This document shows, one piece after another, positions 16,019 through 26,083 of a stretch of 64,000 bases of DNA. The stretch is from Candidatus Bipolaricaulota bacterium (GTDB taxonomy: Bacteria; Bipolaricaulota; Bipolaricaulia; UBA7950; UBA9294). A model generated the notes under the pieces. That model worked only from the letters and a program-made list of their open reading frames with translations, did no database searches and had not been told where the DNA came from. Position 1 is the stretch's first letter. Every line of letters begins with the position of its first letter. The translations under genes were made by a program, and so were the position numbers. Location: the NCBI GenBank assembly GCA_028277345.1, contig JANQGM010000026.1, forward strand, positions 62,001 through 126,000, read 5' to 3'.

Positions 16019-18106
16019 ATGCCAACGAAACCCGGCCTTTCCGATACGAATGGATCACGCGCCCCCGCACCCGAGAAGGTTTCCCTCCTCGCCATTGCCA
16101 TCTGCATCATCGTCCTTCCGTTGTTCCTTTGGCCCGGTTTGACCGATTACAATTACGCCAAGTCCATTTTGAGTTTGATCCTTATTCCCCTTGTCTTGGT
16201 GATCTGGAGCGTATCGTGGTGGAAGATGCCGGGGTATTCGCTCAGAGGGCATTGGCTACTTCTGCCACTCGTCGCGCTGGTCGCCGCGGGAGGCCTGTCG
16301 CTCGTTTCCGCCCAGCACGTCCGGATTGCGTTGCAGAGCCTTGCCCTGCTCTTGGTTTTTTTGAGCTTCATGTGGATCGTACTGAACGTTGTACGGAGTG
16401 AAAAAGACGTCCTTTGGCTGCTCGGTTCCCTTCTCGCCGTCGGTGTCGTCATCGCTGCGTATGGGCTGTTGCAGTACCTCGGCCTTCTCGCAGGACCCTC
16501 AGGTCTGAGGAGCAGCACCAGTTCCGCCATCTCGACCCTGGGAAACAAGAATCATGTCGGCGCATTTCTGCTCTATCTGCTTTTTCCTTCCGTGATCCTT
16601 CTCCTTCGAGCGCGGCACGTCTGGTTGAAAGCCGTGATCCTGGGATCCATCACCTTCTCCTATACGATGGTTTTGCTGCTAAGGCAAACGGGGCCACGCG
16701 TTGTGTTGGCAGGCGTCGCGATCGGATTGGTCGTCGGATGGATGATCTTCCGAACCCGACGTCCGATTCGCGCGAACCGGGGGTGGCTGATCGCACTGCT
16801 AATCGCCGCCATTGCGATTCCGGGTATCGTTCTGATCGCGACGCGCTCGGATCGCGCCTTCATCACATCCACTTCGCTCGGCGAGCTGTGGGAACGTAAC
16901 TCCGGGGATGCAAGAACCCAGGACTGGTGGATCGGCGCCGATTTGCTCCTTGAGCATCCGATCACCGGTATCGGCCTCGGCCACTACAAGGTGGAGTTCT
17001 TTCCGTCCAAGGTCACATTCCTCCAAACAGAACGTGGAGGCGTGCATGACACCTATCTTCCCATCGCGGATCAAGCGCACAATGAGTATGTCCAGGTCGC
17101 CTCGGAAATGGGAAGCATCGGCGTCTTGGCTCTGATCGCCGGGCTCGCCTGTTTGGCCGGATCCTTGTGGCGGCGGCTCCGAGCGGCAGATGAGGATCGC
17201 CGGGCCGATCTTCTGCTTATCACATCGGGGATCCTGTCCATCCTTGTGCACGGATTAATCAGCTTTCCCGTGCACCTTGTCAGCTCAAGTATGATTCTCG
17301 TCTTGCTTATCGGATTAGCGCTCTCCAGCGTCTATGGTGATGACCTCTCGTTTCGCGTCTCCCTGAGCAAACGGAGCGGGCGGATCGTCAGTGTAATTCT
17401 GGGCGTCGTCTTCCTCGCACTTGGCATCCTAGCCGTGCGGGATGCTCACGCCAATCGACTGATGGAGAGCGGGTATGCGCATTTCCAAGCCGGCCAATTC
17501 CATGAGAGCGCGCGCCTTCTCACGAAAAGCCTCGCTCTCGACTTTGCCCCTCGGCAAACCTATTACTATCTGGCCATCGCCCAGATTCAGCTTGGGAAGC
17601 TCTCCGAGGCTACGGAGAATCTAGAGAAGTGCTTGACGCGATACGTCAACGAGGCCGTCCTCCTCAACTATGCGAACGTGCTGATCAACACCGGCAACTC
17701 GCAGCGTGCCATCGACCCTCTTGCGCAACTCCTGGCCAGCCATCCTAGGAACGACATTCAGCGACGCGCCACCTATTTGCACGCCATGGCCATCAGCCAG
17801 ATCGGAAACCCTGAAGAGGCCATTGCCACGATTGAGACCCTCATCGAAGCGCACCCCACCTACGATTCCGCCTACTACGGACTGGGCGGCCTACTCGCCG
17901 GACAGGGCCGGATCGAAGAAGCCCGCGCGGTGTACCAACGCGGACTTGAGATCATCGAGCAGGAATTGATCAAGAACCGAGACAAGCTGGCCACCGGTTC
18001 CACGTCATTGTCCCCGGAGCAGATCGGTCGCGCGCAAAACCGAATCGCGAGGCTCGTTGAGCAGCGAGCGCTCTTACAAGAACAGCTCCGCCAGCTTCCG
18101 CGCTAG
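16019..18106 (+). CDS. O-antigen ligase/Wzy-like membrane protein with TPR tail, copy 3
   Basis: This 695-residue third copy begins with a short polar tail, then WPGLTDYNYAKSILSL as in copy 2. The Wzy_C signature region reads GDARTQDWWIGADLL, GIGLGHYK and DQAHNEYVQ. TPR repeats occupy about 490-680, with a charged helical end. Retention of the same signature residues in all three copies suggests that all are functional rather than decaying duplicates. The three may act on different glycans; this is inference. Confidence 0.82.
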   Translation: MPTKPGLSDTNGSRAPAPEKVSLLAIAICIIVLPLFLWPGLTDYNYAKSILSLILIPLVLVIWSVSWWKMPGYSLRGHWLLLPLVALVAAGGLSLVSAQHVRIALQSLALLLVFLSFMWIVLNVVRSEKDVLWLLGSLLAVGVVIAAYGLLQYLGLLAGPSGLRSSTSSAISTLGNKNHVGAFLLYLLFPSVILLLRARHVWLKAVILGSITFSYTMVLLLRQTGPRVVLAGVAIGLVVGWMIFRTRRPIRANRGWLIALLIAAIAIPGIVLIATRSDRAFITSTSLGELWERNSGDARTQDWWIGADLLLEHPITGIGLGHYKVEFFPSKVTFLQTERGGVHDTYLPIADQAHNEYVQVASEMGSIGVLALIAGLACLAGSLWRRLRAADEDRRADLLLITSGILSILVHGLISFPVHLVSSSMILVLLIGLALSSVYGDDLSFRVSLSKRSGRIVSVILGVVFLALGILAVRDAHANRLMESGYAHFQAGQFHESARLLTKSLALDFAPRQTYYYLAIAQIQLGKLSEATENLEKCLTRYVNEAVLLNYANVLINTGNSQRAIDPLAQLLASHPRNDIQRRATYLHAMAISQIGNPEEAIATIETLIEAHPTYDSAYYGLGGLLAGQGRIEEARAVYQRGLEIIEQELIKNRDKLATGSTSLSPEQIGRAQNRIARLVEQRALLQEQLRQLPR

Positions 18107-18116
18107 TTCGTTTCTC

Positions 18117-18144
18117 TTGAAAGCCCTCCACGGTCTCCTATACT
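18117..18144 (+). promoter_or_regulatory. secA promoter
   Basis: TTGAAA (18117-18122), a 16-base spacer and TATACT (18139-18144). Transcription would start near 18150, within or beside the AGGTGA (18148-18153) that precedes the ATG, so the leader is extremely short. Confidence 0.55.
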
Positions 18145-18158
18145 GACAGGTGATTTCC

Positions 18159-20747
18159 ATGGCCATAGAATCGATTCGACATGCTGTAGAACGTATGCTG
18201 GGACAAACCAATGCTCAGCAGCTCAAGCGATACGAGAAGGAACTGAAGGCCGTCAACGCCCTTGCGGACGCCACGGAAGCGCTGTCGGATGATGCCCTTC
18301 GCGCCAAAGCCGATGAGTTCCGGCAACGGCTTGCCAACGGCGAATCAAAAGCGTCGCTTCGTGCTGACGTCTATGCCGTCGTTCGCGAGGTCGCGTGGAG
18401 AACGATCGGCCTGCGGCCGTTCGATGTTCAGATCTTGGGCGGATTCGCGCTTGACGATCGAAAGATCGCTGAGATGCAAACCGGTGAGGGCAAGACCCTC
18501 GTTGCCACGCTGCCGGCGACGCTCAATGCCCTCGTCGGCAAGGTACATGTCGTGACGGTCAACGACTACTTGGCACGCCGAGACCGCGAATGGATGGGCC
18601 CGGTTTACGAATTTCTCGGCCTGTCCGTGGGACTCCTGCAAGACGGTATGATGCCTGAAGAACGCCAGCCCGCCTACCATGCCGACATCACATTTGGCAC
18701 CAACAACCAGTTTGGGTTTGATTATCTGCGTGACAACATGGTCCTTTCCTACGATCGAAAGGTCCAAGGCGCGCTTGACTTCGCCATCGTCGATGAAATC
18801 GACAACATCTTGATCGATGAAGCGCGCACGCCACTGATCATCTCCGGCTCGGCCGCCGACGCCCTGGACCGCTACCGAAAGTTTGCGGGCTTGGTGAAGC
18901 GGTATCGGCGCGATGAGGATTTCGAGATGGACGAAGAGTCCCGCCGACTGACACTGACGGATGAGGGCATTCGCAAGGCCGAGAACGCCTTATCGGTTGA
19001 GAATCTGTTCGCCCCCGAGCACACCGAAACGCTACACCACATCGAGACCGCCCTTCGCGCCCTTCACTTCTTCAAGAAGGAGCAGCAGTACATCGTGAAG
19101 GATGGCCGCGTCATGATCGTCGATGAGTTCACCGGCCGACTCATGCCCGACCGCCGCTACTCCGACGGCCTGCATCAAGCCATCGAGGCCAAAGAAGGAC
19201 TCAAGGTTCAGCGGGAATCGCAAACACTGGCCCAGATCACGCTGCAACATTACTTCCAACTCTATCGTGGGCTGTGTGGGATGACGGGAACCGCCAAGAC
19301 GGAAGAAGACGAGTTCAAGCAAATCTATGCCCTGCCCGTTCTTGTGATGCCGACCAATCGGCCGCTTCAGCGCGAAGCAAAGCCCGATCGGATCTTTCGA
19401 ACCCAAACCGCCAAGTATCACGCCATTGCGGATGAGGTCGATGTCATGCACCAACAGGGACGTCCTGTCCTCATCGGCACCAACTCCATCGAGATTTCGG
19501 AGAAGCTCTCGTCGCTTCTCACCAAACGGAAGCTCGAACACCATGTTCTCAACGCCAAATACCATGAGAAGGAAGCCGAGATCGTGACTCAAGCGGGCCA
19601 ACATGGCGCCATCACGGTGGCGACCAACATGGCGGGACGCGGGACCGACATCAAGCTCGGAGACGGCGTCGCCGATCTTGGCGGACTTCATGTGATCGGC
19701 TGCCAGCGCCATGAATCCCGCCGCATCGACAACCAGCTCCTCGGGAGAGCTGGAAGGCAAGGCGATCCTGGATCATCCCAGTTCTATTTGTCCATGGAAG
19801 ATGATCTGTTGCGCGTCTTCGGCGGAGATCGCATCGGCCCATTGATGGATCGGATCGGCATGGAAGAAGGCGAAGCCATTGAGCACAACCTGCTCACCAG
19901 CGCCATTCGCCGCGCGCAGAAACGCGTTGAGGGCCGGAATTTCGAGATTCGAAAGCGCTTGCTGGAATTCGACCTCGTGCTGTCCCGTCAACGCGACGCC
20001 GTCTATGCGGTCCGGGACCGCTTCCTCCTTCCCCCTCAGGATCAGGTGGCTGATCAGGTTACCGAGCTTGAAGACGATCTGGATCGCTATCTCGATCAGC
20101 TGTTTGATGAGATCGCCGCCAATCTCGTTTCGGCCTATGTCGTTCCCTCCCGCCCGCAAGACGAATGGAACCTGCACGGCCTGGCTCAAGACCTTTCCTC
20201 CTTTGGAACGATCGCTGAGTCCACATTGGATGGCTGTTCTCCCAAGGACTTGGAATCACTTGCGAGAGAGCATCTGGATGCGGCGCTGGAGAATCAGAAA
20301 CGCCGCCTTGGGAAACCCTTCCCCCTTCTTGCACGTTACATGATCCTGCATACGATTGATGAAGCCTGGCGAACGCATCTGTATACCTTGGATGACCTCA
20401 AGGGCGGTATTGGCTGGGCGGCATTCGGCGGGACCGATCCCCTCGTAGCCTTTAAACGAGAGTCATTTACCCTGTTCCAGGATATGCTCGCCCGTGCCGC
20501 CGAGAAGACGTGCCGGTCCCTGCTTAATCCCCGCTTGACGTTGACGAAGAGCCCGACCCCACGCCAACCGGAGCGTCATCTTCGCTATGTCCATCCCGCC
20601 GGTCCCTCGTCCACCGTTTCGTCAACCGCACCTCGTTCAGGGGCGCATGCCGAGGCCCCCATCTCCGCGGGCAAGGAACCCGGACGAAACGACCCCTGCC
20701 CATGCGGGTCAGGTAAGAAGTACAAGAAGTGCCACGGCGCGTCCTGA
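18159..20747 (+). CDS. secA: Protein translocase ATPase SecA
   Basis: This 862-residue motor drives preproteins through SecYEG. It has Walker A MQTGEGKT (106-113), the DEAD-like DEIDNILIDEARTPL region near 207-221, the second RecA-like domain with NMAGRGTDIKLG, the QLLGRAGRQGDPG arginine-finger motif, and a C-terminal zinc-binding tail CPCGSGKKYKKCHG. AGGTGA and ATG 18159 define the start. SecG is encoded 7.4 kb away on the opposite strand. Confidence 0.97.
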   Translation: MAIESIRHAVERMLGQTNAQQLKRYEKELKAVNALADATEALSDDALRAKADEFRQRLANGESKASLRADVYAVVREVAWRTIGLRPFDVQILGGFALDDRKIAEMQTGEGKTLVATLPATLNALVGKVHVVTVNDYLARRDREWMGPVYEFLGLSVGLLQDGMMPEERQPAYHADITFGTNNQFGFDYLRDNMVLSYDRKVQGALDFAIVDEIDNILIDEARTPLIISGSAADALDRYRKFAGLVKRYRRDEDFEMDEESRRLTLTDEGIRKAENALSVENLFAPEHTETLHHIETALRALHFFKKEQQYIVKDGRVMIVDEFTGRLMPDRRYSDGLHQAIEAKEGLKVQRESQTLAQITLQHYFQLYRGLCGMTGTAKTEEDEFKQIYALPVLVMPTNRPLQREAKPDRIFRTQTAKYHAIADEVDVMHQQGRPVLIGTNSIEISEKLSSLLTKRKLEHHVLNAKYHEKEAEIVTQAGQHGAITVATNMAGRGTDIKLGDGVADLGGLHVIGCQRHESRRIDNQLLGRAGRQGDPGSSQFYLSMEDDLLRVFGGDRIGPLMDRIGMEEGEAIEHNLLTSAIRRAQKRVEGRNFEIRKRLLEFDLVLSRQRDAVYAVRDRFLLPPQDQVADQVTELEDDLDRYLDQLFDEIAANLVSAYVVPSRPQDEWNLHGLAQDLSSFGTIAESTLDGCSPKDLESLAREHLDAALENQKRRLGKPFPLLARYMILHTIDEAWRTHLYTLDDLKGGIGWAAFGGTDPLVAFKRESFTLFQDMLARAAEKTCRSLLNPRLTLTKSPTPRQPERHLRYVHPAGPSSTVSSTAPRSGAHAEAPISAGKEPGRNDPCPCGSGKKYKKCHGAS

Positions 20748-20785
20748 AAACGGATTGGCAAGCTTTTCTCGGTGTATCGCAAGGT

Positions 20786-20814
20786 TTGACAGACTCCCAT
20801 TCACACACTACCAT
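20786..20814 (+). promoter_or_regulatory. Heat-shock operon promoter
   Basis: A perfect TTGACA (20786-20791), a 17-base spacer and TACCAT (20809-20814). The predicted start point falls within the CIRCE operator, so repressor binding would block initiation. Confidence 0.75.
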
Positions 20815-20840
20815 TAGCAGATTCATATGGAGAGTGCTAA
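20814..20840 (+). promoter_or_regulatory. CIRCE operator for HrcA
   Basis: TTAGCAGAT, nine spacer bases, then GAGTGCTAA. The right arm is a perfect CIRCE half (consensus GAGTGCTAA). The left arm matches TTAGCACTC at six of nine positions. It lies just before hrcA and over the promoter start, implying autorepression by HrcA and release on heat shock. Confidence 0.88.
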
Positions 20841-20846
20841 TACGTG

Positions 20847-21929
20847 ATGAAAGGGCTTCCCGAGCGCCAGCGCTTGATCCTCAAAGAGATCGTCGACCGC
20901 TATATCCGGCTTCATGAGCCGGTCTCTTCACGCATGATCTTGGAGGATTACGGCCTGGAAGTCAGCTCGGCCACCGTTCGAAACGATATGAACGATCTTG
21001 AGGCCGCCGGCTTCATCGCCAAGCCCTACTCATCATCCGGCCGCGTTCCCACCCAGCAGGGCTATCAGTTTTTCGTCGAATGGCTGCTCGATCTCTCCGA
21101 ACTGACGCGCGAGGACCGCGTCGAGATTGTTGAGGCCTACGAAACTCAACAGCTGGATGTCGAGCAAACGATGCGCCAGACCGCCTTTCTGCTGGGCAAC
21201 ATGACCGGCTGCGCCGGGTTTGTCATTCCTCCCCGTCCTGCGGAAACGAAGCTGGAGCGCGTCGTGCTCTTCAAGGTCGCCCATCGGCTGGCGTTTTTGC
21301 TGATCGTTTCCGACATCGGCATCGTCGAGCACGGTTACGTCAATCTCGAAGAGGACCTTTCCCCGGATGAGCTAACGCGCATCATGGCCTTGATCAACGA
21401 GACCCTGCGCGGCATCCATTTGGCGGATATTCGATCCCTGTCCTTGGAAGACAGCTTGGAAGGCTGGTACGAACGTCCCGTACGGCAAGCCATGCTCGTT
21501 CTCGGCCGGCTGCTTCAGCACCGCATGCACCGTTCGGTGCAATTCGAAGGCTTGCTCAACTTGACTGTGCCATTGCAAAACGTCGTTCCCGAGCACGCCA
21601 TGAGCCATTTTTCCCATCTCAGTCGAGCCGTTGAAGACAAATCCGCCTTCATCGACGCCCTGGCCGAAGCCCGACATCAGCGCAAAGGCATCGTGGCCAG
21701 CATCGGCGACTTCCCATTCGAGGGGATGGACGCATTCAGTGTGATTAGTTGTGACTATCGCCCACACGCCGGCATCCTCGGCATCATCGGCCCCTTGTGG
21801 ATGGATTACGGACGCGCCCTGTCGACGGCAAGTTATCTAGCGAACCGACTTGAGACGCTCCTGACGCCGTCCCACCTTCGTACTGCGGAGGATTGGATCG
21901 AATCCGATGAGGAAGCCGCACCGGCGTAG
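20847..21929 (+). CDS. hrcA: Heat-inducible transcription repressor HrcA
   Basis: This 360-residue repressor has an N-terminal winged helix (VSSATVRNDMNDLEAAGFIA, about 40-59), the family motif SSSGRVPTQQGY, and an HrcA-type C-terminal domain. HrcA binds CIRCE and is kept active by GroEL. The operator stands directly upstream, and grpE, dnaK and dnaJ follow. An in-frame GTG one codon earlier (20844) is the alternative start. Confidence 0.96.
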   Translation: MKGLPERQRLILKEIVDRYIRLHEPVSSRMILEDYGLEVSSATVRNDMNDLEAAGFIAKPYSSSGRVPTQQGYQFFVEWLLDLSELTREDRVEIVEAYETQQLDVEQTMRQTAFLLGNMTGCAGFVIPPRPAETKLERVVLFKVAHRLAFLLIVSDIGIVEHGYVNLEEDLSPDELTRIMALINETLRGIHLADIRSLSLEDSLEGWYERPVRQAMLVLGRLLQHRMHRSVQFEGLLNLTVPLQNVVPEHAMSHFSHLSRAVEDKSAFIDALAEARHQRKGIVASIGDFPFEGMDAFSVISCDYRPHAGILGIIGPLWMDYGRALSTASYLANRLETLLTPSHLRTAEDWIESDEEAAPA

Positions 21930-21950
21930 CGCGTGACAACCGGAGGAACC

Positions 21951-22490
21951 ATGTCTGCTAAAGAGAAGAAGAAAATCAAGAAAAACCCCGAGGAATCTAC
22001 CTCGACCGATATTCCCGTTGAAGGAACATCAGGGACTGAGATGGAGCTCCGCACAACCGTCGATCGGCTACAGCGATTGCAGGCTGAGTTCGAGAACTAC
22101 AAGAAGCGAGCGCAACGCGAGTCCGCGGTGTTCGCGGATCGGATCGAGGATCGTGTCATCCTCGATTTCCTTCCTCTGTATGACAACCTGCAGCGCGCAT
22201 TCCATGCCATGTCTTCAAACCACGATATGGATACATTCGTGGCCGGCATCGAGCAGATCTTCGCTCAATTTCAGCAAGTGCTCGAAGCCAAGGATGTTCG
22301 TCCCATCGATGCGATTGACCAGATCTTTAATCCGGAATGGCACGAAGCCATGCTAAGCGTGCCTTCGGATGCGGCAAAGAACACGGTTATCGAAGAGTTC
22401 ATGCCTGGGTACCTAAGAAATGAGCGCGTCCTGCGTCCCAGCAAGGTCTCCGTCAGCCAGGGCCCGCAAAGCAAGGAGGATTCCGAATGA
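21951..22490 (+). CDS. grpE: DnaK nucleotide-exchange factor GrpE
   Basis: This 179-residue protein has a lysine-rich N-terminus, a long coiled-coil (about 30-75; [19 protein letters not shown]) and the beta-domain with NPEWHEAM and [10 protein letters not shown]. It releases ADP from DnaK. GGAGG five bases upstream fixes ATG 21951. Its stop overlaps the dnaK start (ATGA). Confidence 0.95.
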   Translation: MSAKEKKKIKKNPEESTSTDIPVEGTSGTEMELRTTVDRLQRLQAEFENYKKRAQRESAVFADRIEDRVILDFLPLYDNLQRAFHAMSSNHDMDTFVAGIEQIFAQFQQVLEAKDVRPIDAIDQIFNPEWHEAMLSVPSDAAKNTVIEEFMPGYLRNERVLRPSKVSVSQGPQSKEDSE

Positions 22491-24346
22491 AAGAAAAAAT
22501 CATTGGCATTGATCTGGGTACAACCAACTCTTGTGCCGCCGTCCTTGAGGGAGGGTCGCCCGAAATCATCACCAACGCGGAGGGAGAGCGCATCACGCCT
22601 TCAGTGGTCGCCTTCTCCGAGTCCGGCGAACGCCTGGTCGGCCGGCTGGCCAAGCGTCAGGCCATCACCAACCCACAGAATACGATCGCATCGATCAAAC
22701 GAGAGATGGGAACCGATCATCGCGTCAAGATCACGCTCGACGGAAAGACCTCCGACTATTCTCCCGAGCAAATCTCGGCCATGGTTCTTCAGAAGCTAAA
22801 GGCGGATGCAGAAGCCCATCTGGGAGGAAAGGTCACCAAGGCCGTCATTACGGTCCCCGCCTATTTCAACGACTCCCAACGACAAGCCACCAAGGATGCC
22901 GGCGCCATCGCGGGCCTGGAGGTCACACGCATCATCAACGAGCCCACGGCAGCCGCCCTGGCCTATGGGCTGGATAAGGATCATGAACAGACCATCCTAG
23001 TCTACGATCTCGGTGGCGGGACCTTCGATGTTTCGATCCTTGAGATCGGCGACGGCGTCTTCGACGTTCTCGCCACCGACGGCGATACGCGCCTTGGCGG
23101 AGACGATTTCGACCAACGCGTCATCGACTGGTTGGCCGAAGAGTTTCGCAAGGATACGGGCATCGATCTTTCTCAAGATGCGAGCGCCATGCAACGGTTG
23201 AAGGATGCGGCGGAATCCGCCAAAAAGGAGCTCTCCAGCCGCATGGAAACAACCATCAATCTACCGTACATCACCGCCGATGCCTCCGGTCCGAAACACA
23301 TGGAGATGAAGCTGTCCCGCGCCAAGTTCGAGGCCATGATCGATGACCTGCTCCAGCGAACGATCAACGTGGTCGATGCCACGCTCAGGGAATCCGGCAA
23401 GGACTCGACCACCATCGACCAGGTCGTCCTCGTCGGAGGCTCGACGCGCATTCCCAAGGTCCAAGAACTGATCTCCAGCCGCATTCCCGGCAAGATCAAC
23501 CGCGAGATCAACCCGGATGAAGTCGTCGCCGCCGGCGCCGCCATCCAGGGAGGCGTCTTGGCTGGCGAAGTGGACGAGATCGTTCTTCTCGATGTCACCC
23601 CGCTGACCTTGTCCATCGAAACGCTCGGAGGCATTGCCACACCGCTCATCGAGCGCAACACGACCATTCCGACCGAGAAATCGAAGACCTTCACCACGGC
23701 CGAAGACAATCAGCCCGCCGTTCAGGTACACGTCGTCCAAGGTGAGCGAAAGATGGCATCGGACAACAAGTCGCTGGGAACGTTCCAATTGGCCGGCATC
23801 CCACCGGCGCCACGCGGCATCCCACAGATCGATGTGACCTTCAACATCGACGCCGATGGAATCCTTCATGTCACCGCCAAGGACAAGGCCACCAGCAAAT
23901 CGGCCTCAATCACCATTCAAGACTCGTCTCGGTTGGATGACAGTGAGATCGAGCGTATGCGCAAGGAAGCGGAAGCCCACGCTGATGAGGACAAGGAGAA
24001 GGCTGAACTCATCGAGGTCCGCAATCAGGCCGATCAGCTCATCTATGCGGCGGAGAAAGCGCTCTCCGATCTTGGGGAGAAGGTCGACTCGGCCAAGCGG
24101 TCGGACGTCGAGGATCACGTCCGGCAACTGCGCGACAAACTGTCTCAGGACGCCGGGTTGGACGAGTTGAAGGCAGCCATGGAGAACCTGTCCAAGGTTT
24201 CGCAGGAGATCGCCCAGCAAGCCTATCAAGAGACCCAGCAGGCGAGCGGACAAGGCGAAGACGCCACAACCGCGTCGTCGACCGACGACGCTGCATCCGA
24301 GGATGACGGCGAATACATCGACGCGGAATACGACGAGCAAGCGTAG
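22487..24346 (+). CDS. dnaK: Chaperone DnaK (Hsp70)
   Basis: This 619-residue chaperone has the ATPase signatures [11 protein letters not shown] (5-15), [12 protein letters not shown] and [13 protein letters not shown], a substrate-binding domain and a Gln/Ala/acid-rich tail ending in [12 protein letters not shown]. It refolds and protects nascent and heat-damaged proteins with GrpE and DnaJ. AAGGAGG precedes the coupled start. Confidence 0.98.
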   Translation: MKEKIIGIDLGTTNSCAAVLEGGSPEIITNAEGERITPSVVAFSESGERLVGRLAKRQAITNPQNTIASIKREMGTDHRVKITLDGKTSDYSPEQISAMVLQKLKADAEAHLGGKVTKAVITVPAYFNDSQRQATKDAGAIAGLEVTRIINEPTAAALAYGLDKDHEQTILVYDLGGGTFDVSILEIGDGVFDVLATDGDTRLGGDDFDQRVIDWLAEEFRKDTGIDLSQDASAMQRLKDAAESAKKELSSRMETTINLPYITADASGPKHMEMKLSRAKFEAMIDDLLQRTINVVDATLRESGKDSTTIDQVVLVGGSTRIPKVQELISSRIPGKINREINPDEVVAAGAAIQGGVLAGEVDEIVLLDVTPLTLSIETLGGIATPLIERNTTIPTEKSKTFTTAEDNQPAVQVHVVQGERKMASDNKSLGTFQLAGIPPAPRGIPQIDVTFNIDADGILHVTAKDKATSKSASITIQDSSRLDDSEIERMRKEAEAHADEDKEKAELIEVRNQADQLIYAAEKALSDLGEKVDSAKRSDVEDHVRQLRDKLSQDAGLDELKAAMENLSKVSQEIAQQAYQETQQASGQGEDATTASSTDDAASEDDGEYIDAEYDEQA

Positions 24347-24367
24347 GACAAACCAAAAAGGGGCACC

Positions 24368-25465
24368 GTGGCCAAGAAAGACTATTACGAATCGCTCGGC
24401 ATCTCGAAAGATGCATCGGATGCCGAGATCAAGCGTGCGTACCGACAGAAAGCCAAGGAATTGCACCCGGATCGGAATCCCGAAAACCGGGCGAAGGCCG
24501 AAGAGGAGTTCAAACGCATTGCCGAGGCCTACGAAGTCCTGTCGGATACGCAAAAGCGCGCGCAATATGACCGCTATGGCCACGCGGGCCCCAGTCAGGG
24601 ATTTACGTTCGGGGACTCCGACTTCCACCGTGCGCGCGAAGCCTACAGAGAATTCGGCTTCGGCGGATTTGACGATTTGTTCGACATGTTCTTCCGTCAA
24701 GGAGGACGTGGAGGCGGCGTGCGGCAACAGCGCGTGCTGCGGGGCGAAAGCATCGAGTACAAGCTTCGCATCACGTTGGAGGATGCGGCACATGGCACCC
24801 GGATGACGATCACCGTCCCCCGAATGGTTCGCTGCGAAACGTGCTCGGGCTCGGGCATGACGCCGGGGTCATCGAAACAGTCGTGTCCAACGTGCGAAGG
24901 TCAGGGTCAGATTCAGTACCGCCAGCAAAGCCTGTTGGGAAGCTTCATCAACGTCCGCGCATGTCCCGATTGTCACGGCGCCGGTGAGATCATTGAGCAA
25001 CCGTGCCACAAGTGCCGAGGCTCGGGGCGTGCAAAGGAGAAGAGCAAGATCTCGATCTCCGTTCCCGAGGGCGTCGACAGTGGATCGCGGCTTCGCCTCA
25101 AGGGGCAGGGCAACGCAGGCATTGAAGGCGGCCCCAGCGGTGACTTGTTCATTGTGATTGAACTCATCGAACATCCATCGCTCGTTCGAGATGGACGCAA
25201 CATTCACTCCAAAGCCACCGTCAGCTATCCCGAGGCCTCGCTCGGAACGAAGATCGAGGTCGAAACGCTGTGGGGGCCGGAGACGCTGTCCATTCCTGCA
25301 GGAACGCAGCCAGGAACCACCTTCCGCTTGAAAGGAAAAGGGATCAAGAATATCCATCGAGGCGCCGGCCGCGGTGACCACTTCGTGGACATCACGGTTG
25401 AGGTTCCCCGCAAACTCTCATCCAAGCAGAAGAAGGCGCTGGAGTCCTACGCCGAAACCCTGTAG
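24368..25465 (+). CDS. dnaJ: Co-chaperone DnaJ (Hsp40)
   Basis: This 365-residue protein has a J-domain with the HPD triad (ELHPDRNP, about 34-41), a short Gly/Phe linker (about 78-120) and four zinc-binding CxxCxGxG repeats ([32 protein letters not shown]). Two C-terminal substrate-binding domains follow. It stimulates DnaK ATP hydrolysis. The GTG start follows AAAGGGG. It is the last gene of the heat-shock operon and converges on rdgB, with no obvious terminator between them. Confidence 0.96.
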   Translation: MAKKDYYESLGISKDASDAEIKRAYRQKAKELHPDRNPENRAKAEEEFKRIAEAYEVLSDTQKRAQYDRYGHAGPSQGFTFGDSDFHRAREAYREFGFGGFDDLFDMFFRQGGRGGGVRQQRVLRGESIEYKLRITLEDAAHGTRMTITVPRMVRCETCSGSGMTPGSSKQSCPTCEGQGQIQYRQQSLLGSFINVRACPDCHGAGEIIEQPCHKCRGSGRAKEKSKISISVPEGVDSGSRLRLKGQGNAGIEGGPSGDLFIVIELIEHPSLVRDGRNIHSKATVSYPEASLGTKIEVETLWGPETLSIPAGTQPGTTFRLKGKGIKNIHRGAGRGDHFVDITVEVPRKLSSKQKKALESYAETL

Positions 25466-25480
25466 CTCGCCGTCCTGGAC

Positions 25481-26083
25481 CTACAAGTCCCCGGAACGGA
25501 GCAAATCAGAGAGGATAAGGCGCATGCGCGATAGGGCTTTGGCGCGATGGCTGGCGCGGTTCTTCTCTTCCGACGACATCTCACCCAGTGTTCGATGTTC
25601 GCCTTCAGGGACGAATAGCGGATCGTAGCCGAATCCACCGCCCCCTCTCGGAACGCGCGCGATCGTACCGGCATACGTTCCGCTGGTCATGAACAGTCGT
25701 CCGTCCGGAAGATAGAGGCACGCGACGGTCACGAACTGAGCCGTTCGTTCATCGACTCCCTCTAGCTTCTGTAGGAGCAGGGCGTTGTTGCGCGACGCAT
25801 CCGAGGGTTGCCCGGCGAATCGTGCCGAGTAGACGCCGGGCGCACCGTTTAGGGCAGCCACTTCAAGACCCGCATCTTCCGACAACACGGGAAGCCCCGT
25901 TTCCCGTCCAATCGACGTCGCCTTCAGAATGGCGTTTTCGTAGAACGTTGTTCCCGTTTCATCGACATCGGAGAACGGAACCTCCAAAAAAGTAAGGAGC
26001 TCCAGGCCGAGCACATCGGCCAAGAGCCCCTTCGCTTCGTGCATCTTCCCCTCGTTGCGTGTGCCGAGGAGAAGCCGTGTCAT
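25481..26083 (-). CDS. rdgB: Non-canonical purine NTP pyrophosphatase (RdgB/HAM1)
   Basis: This 200-residue enzyme hydrolyses ITP, dITP and XTP to monophosphates, keeping deaminated purines out of nucleic acids. The conserved [12 protein letters not shown] (7-18), [27 protein letters not shown] and GGFGYDPLF segments are all present. The start overlaps the oppF stop (ATGA), so it closes the secG-oppD-oppF-rdgB operon. Confidence 0.95.
   Translation of the reverse strand: MTRLLLGTRNEGKMHEAKGLLADVLGLELLTFLEVPFSDVDETGTTFYENAILKATSIGRETGLPVLSEDAGLEVAALNGAPGVYSARFAGQPSDASRNNALLLQKLEGVDERTAQFVTVACLYLPDGRLFMTSGTYAGTIARVPRGGGGFGYDPLFVPEGEHRTLGEMSSEEKNRASHRAKALSRMRLILSDLLRSGDL

Noticed and set aside
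19032-19760. Minus-strand frame of 242 codons inside secA
   Set aside because: It lies wholly opposite conserved SecA motifs and has no family signal; it is a shadow of a real gene.
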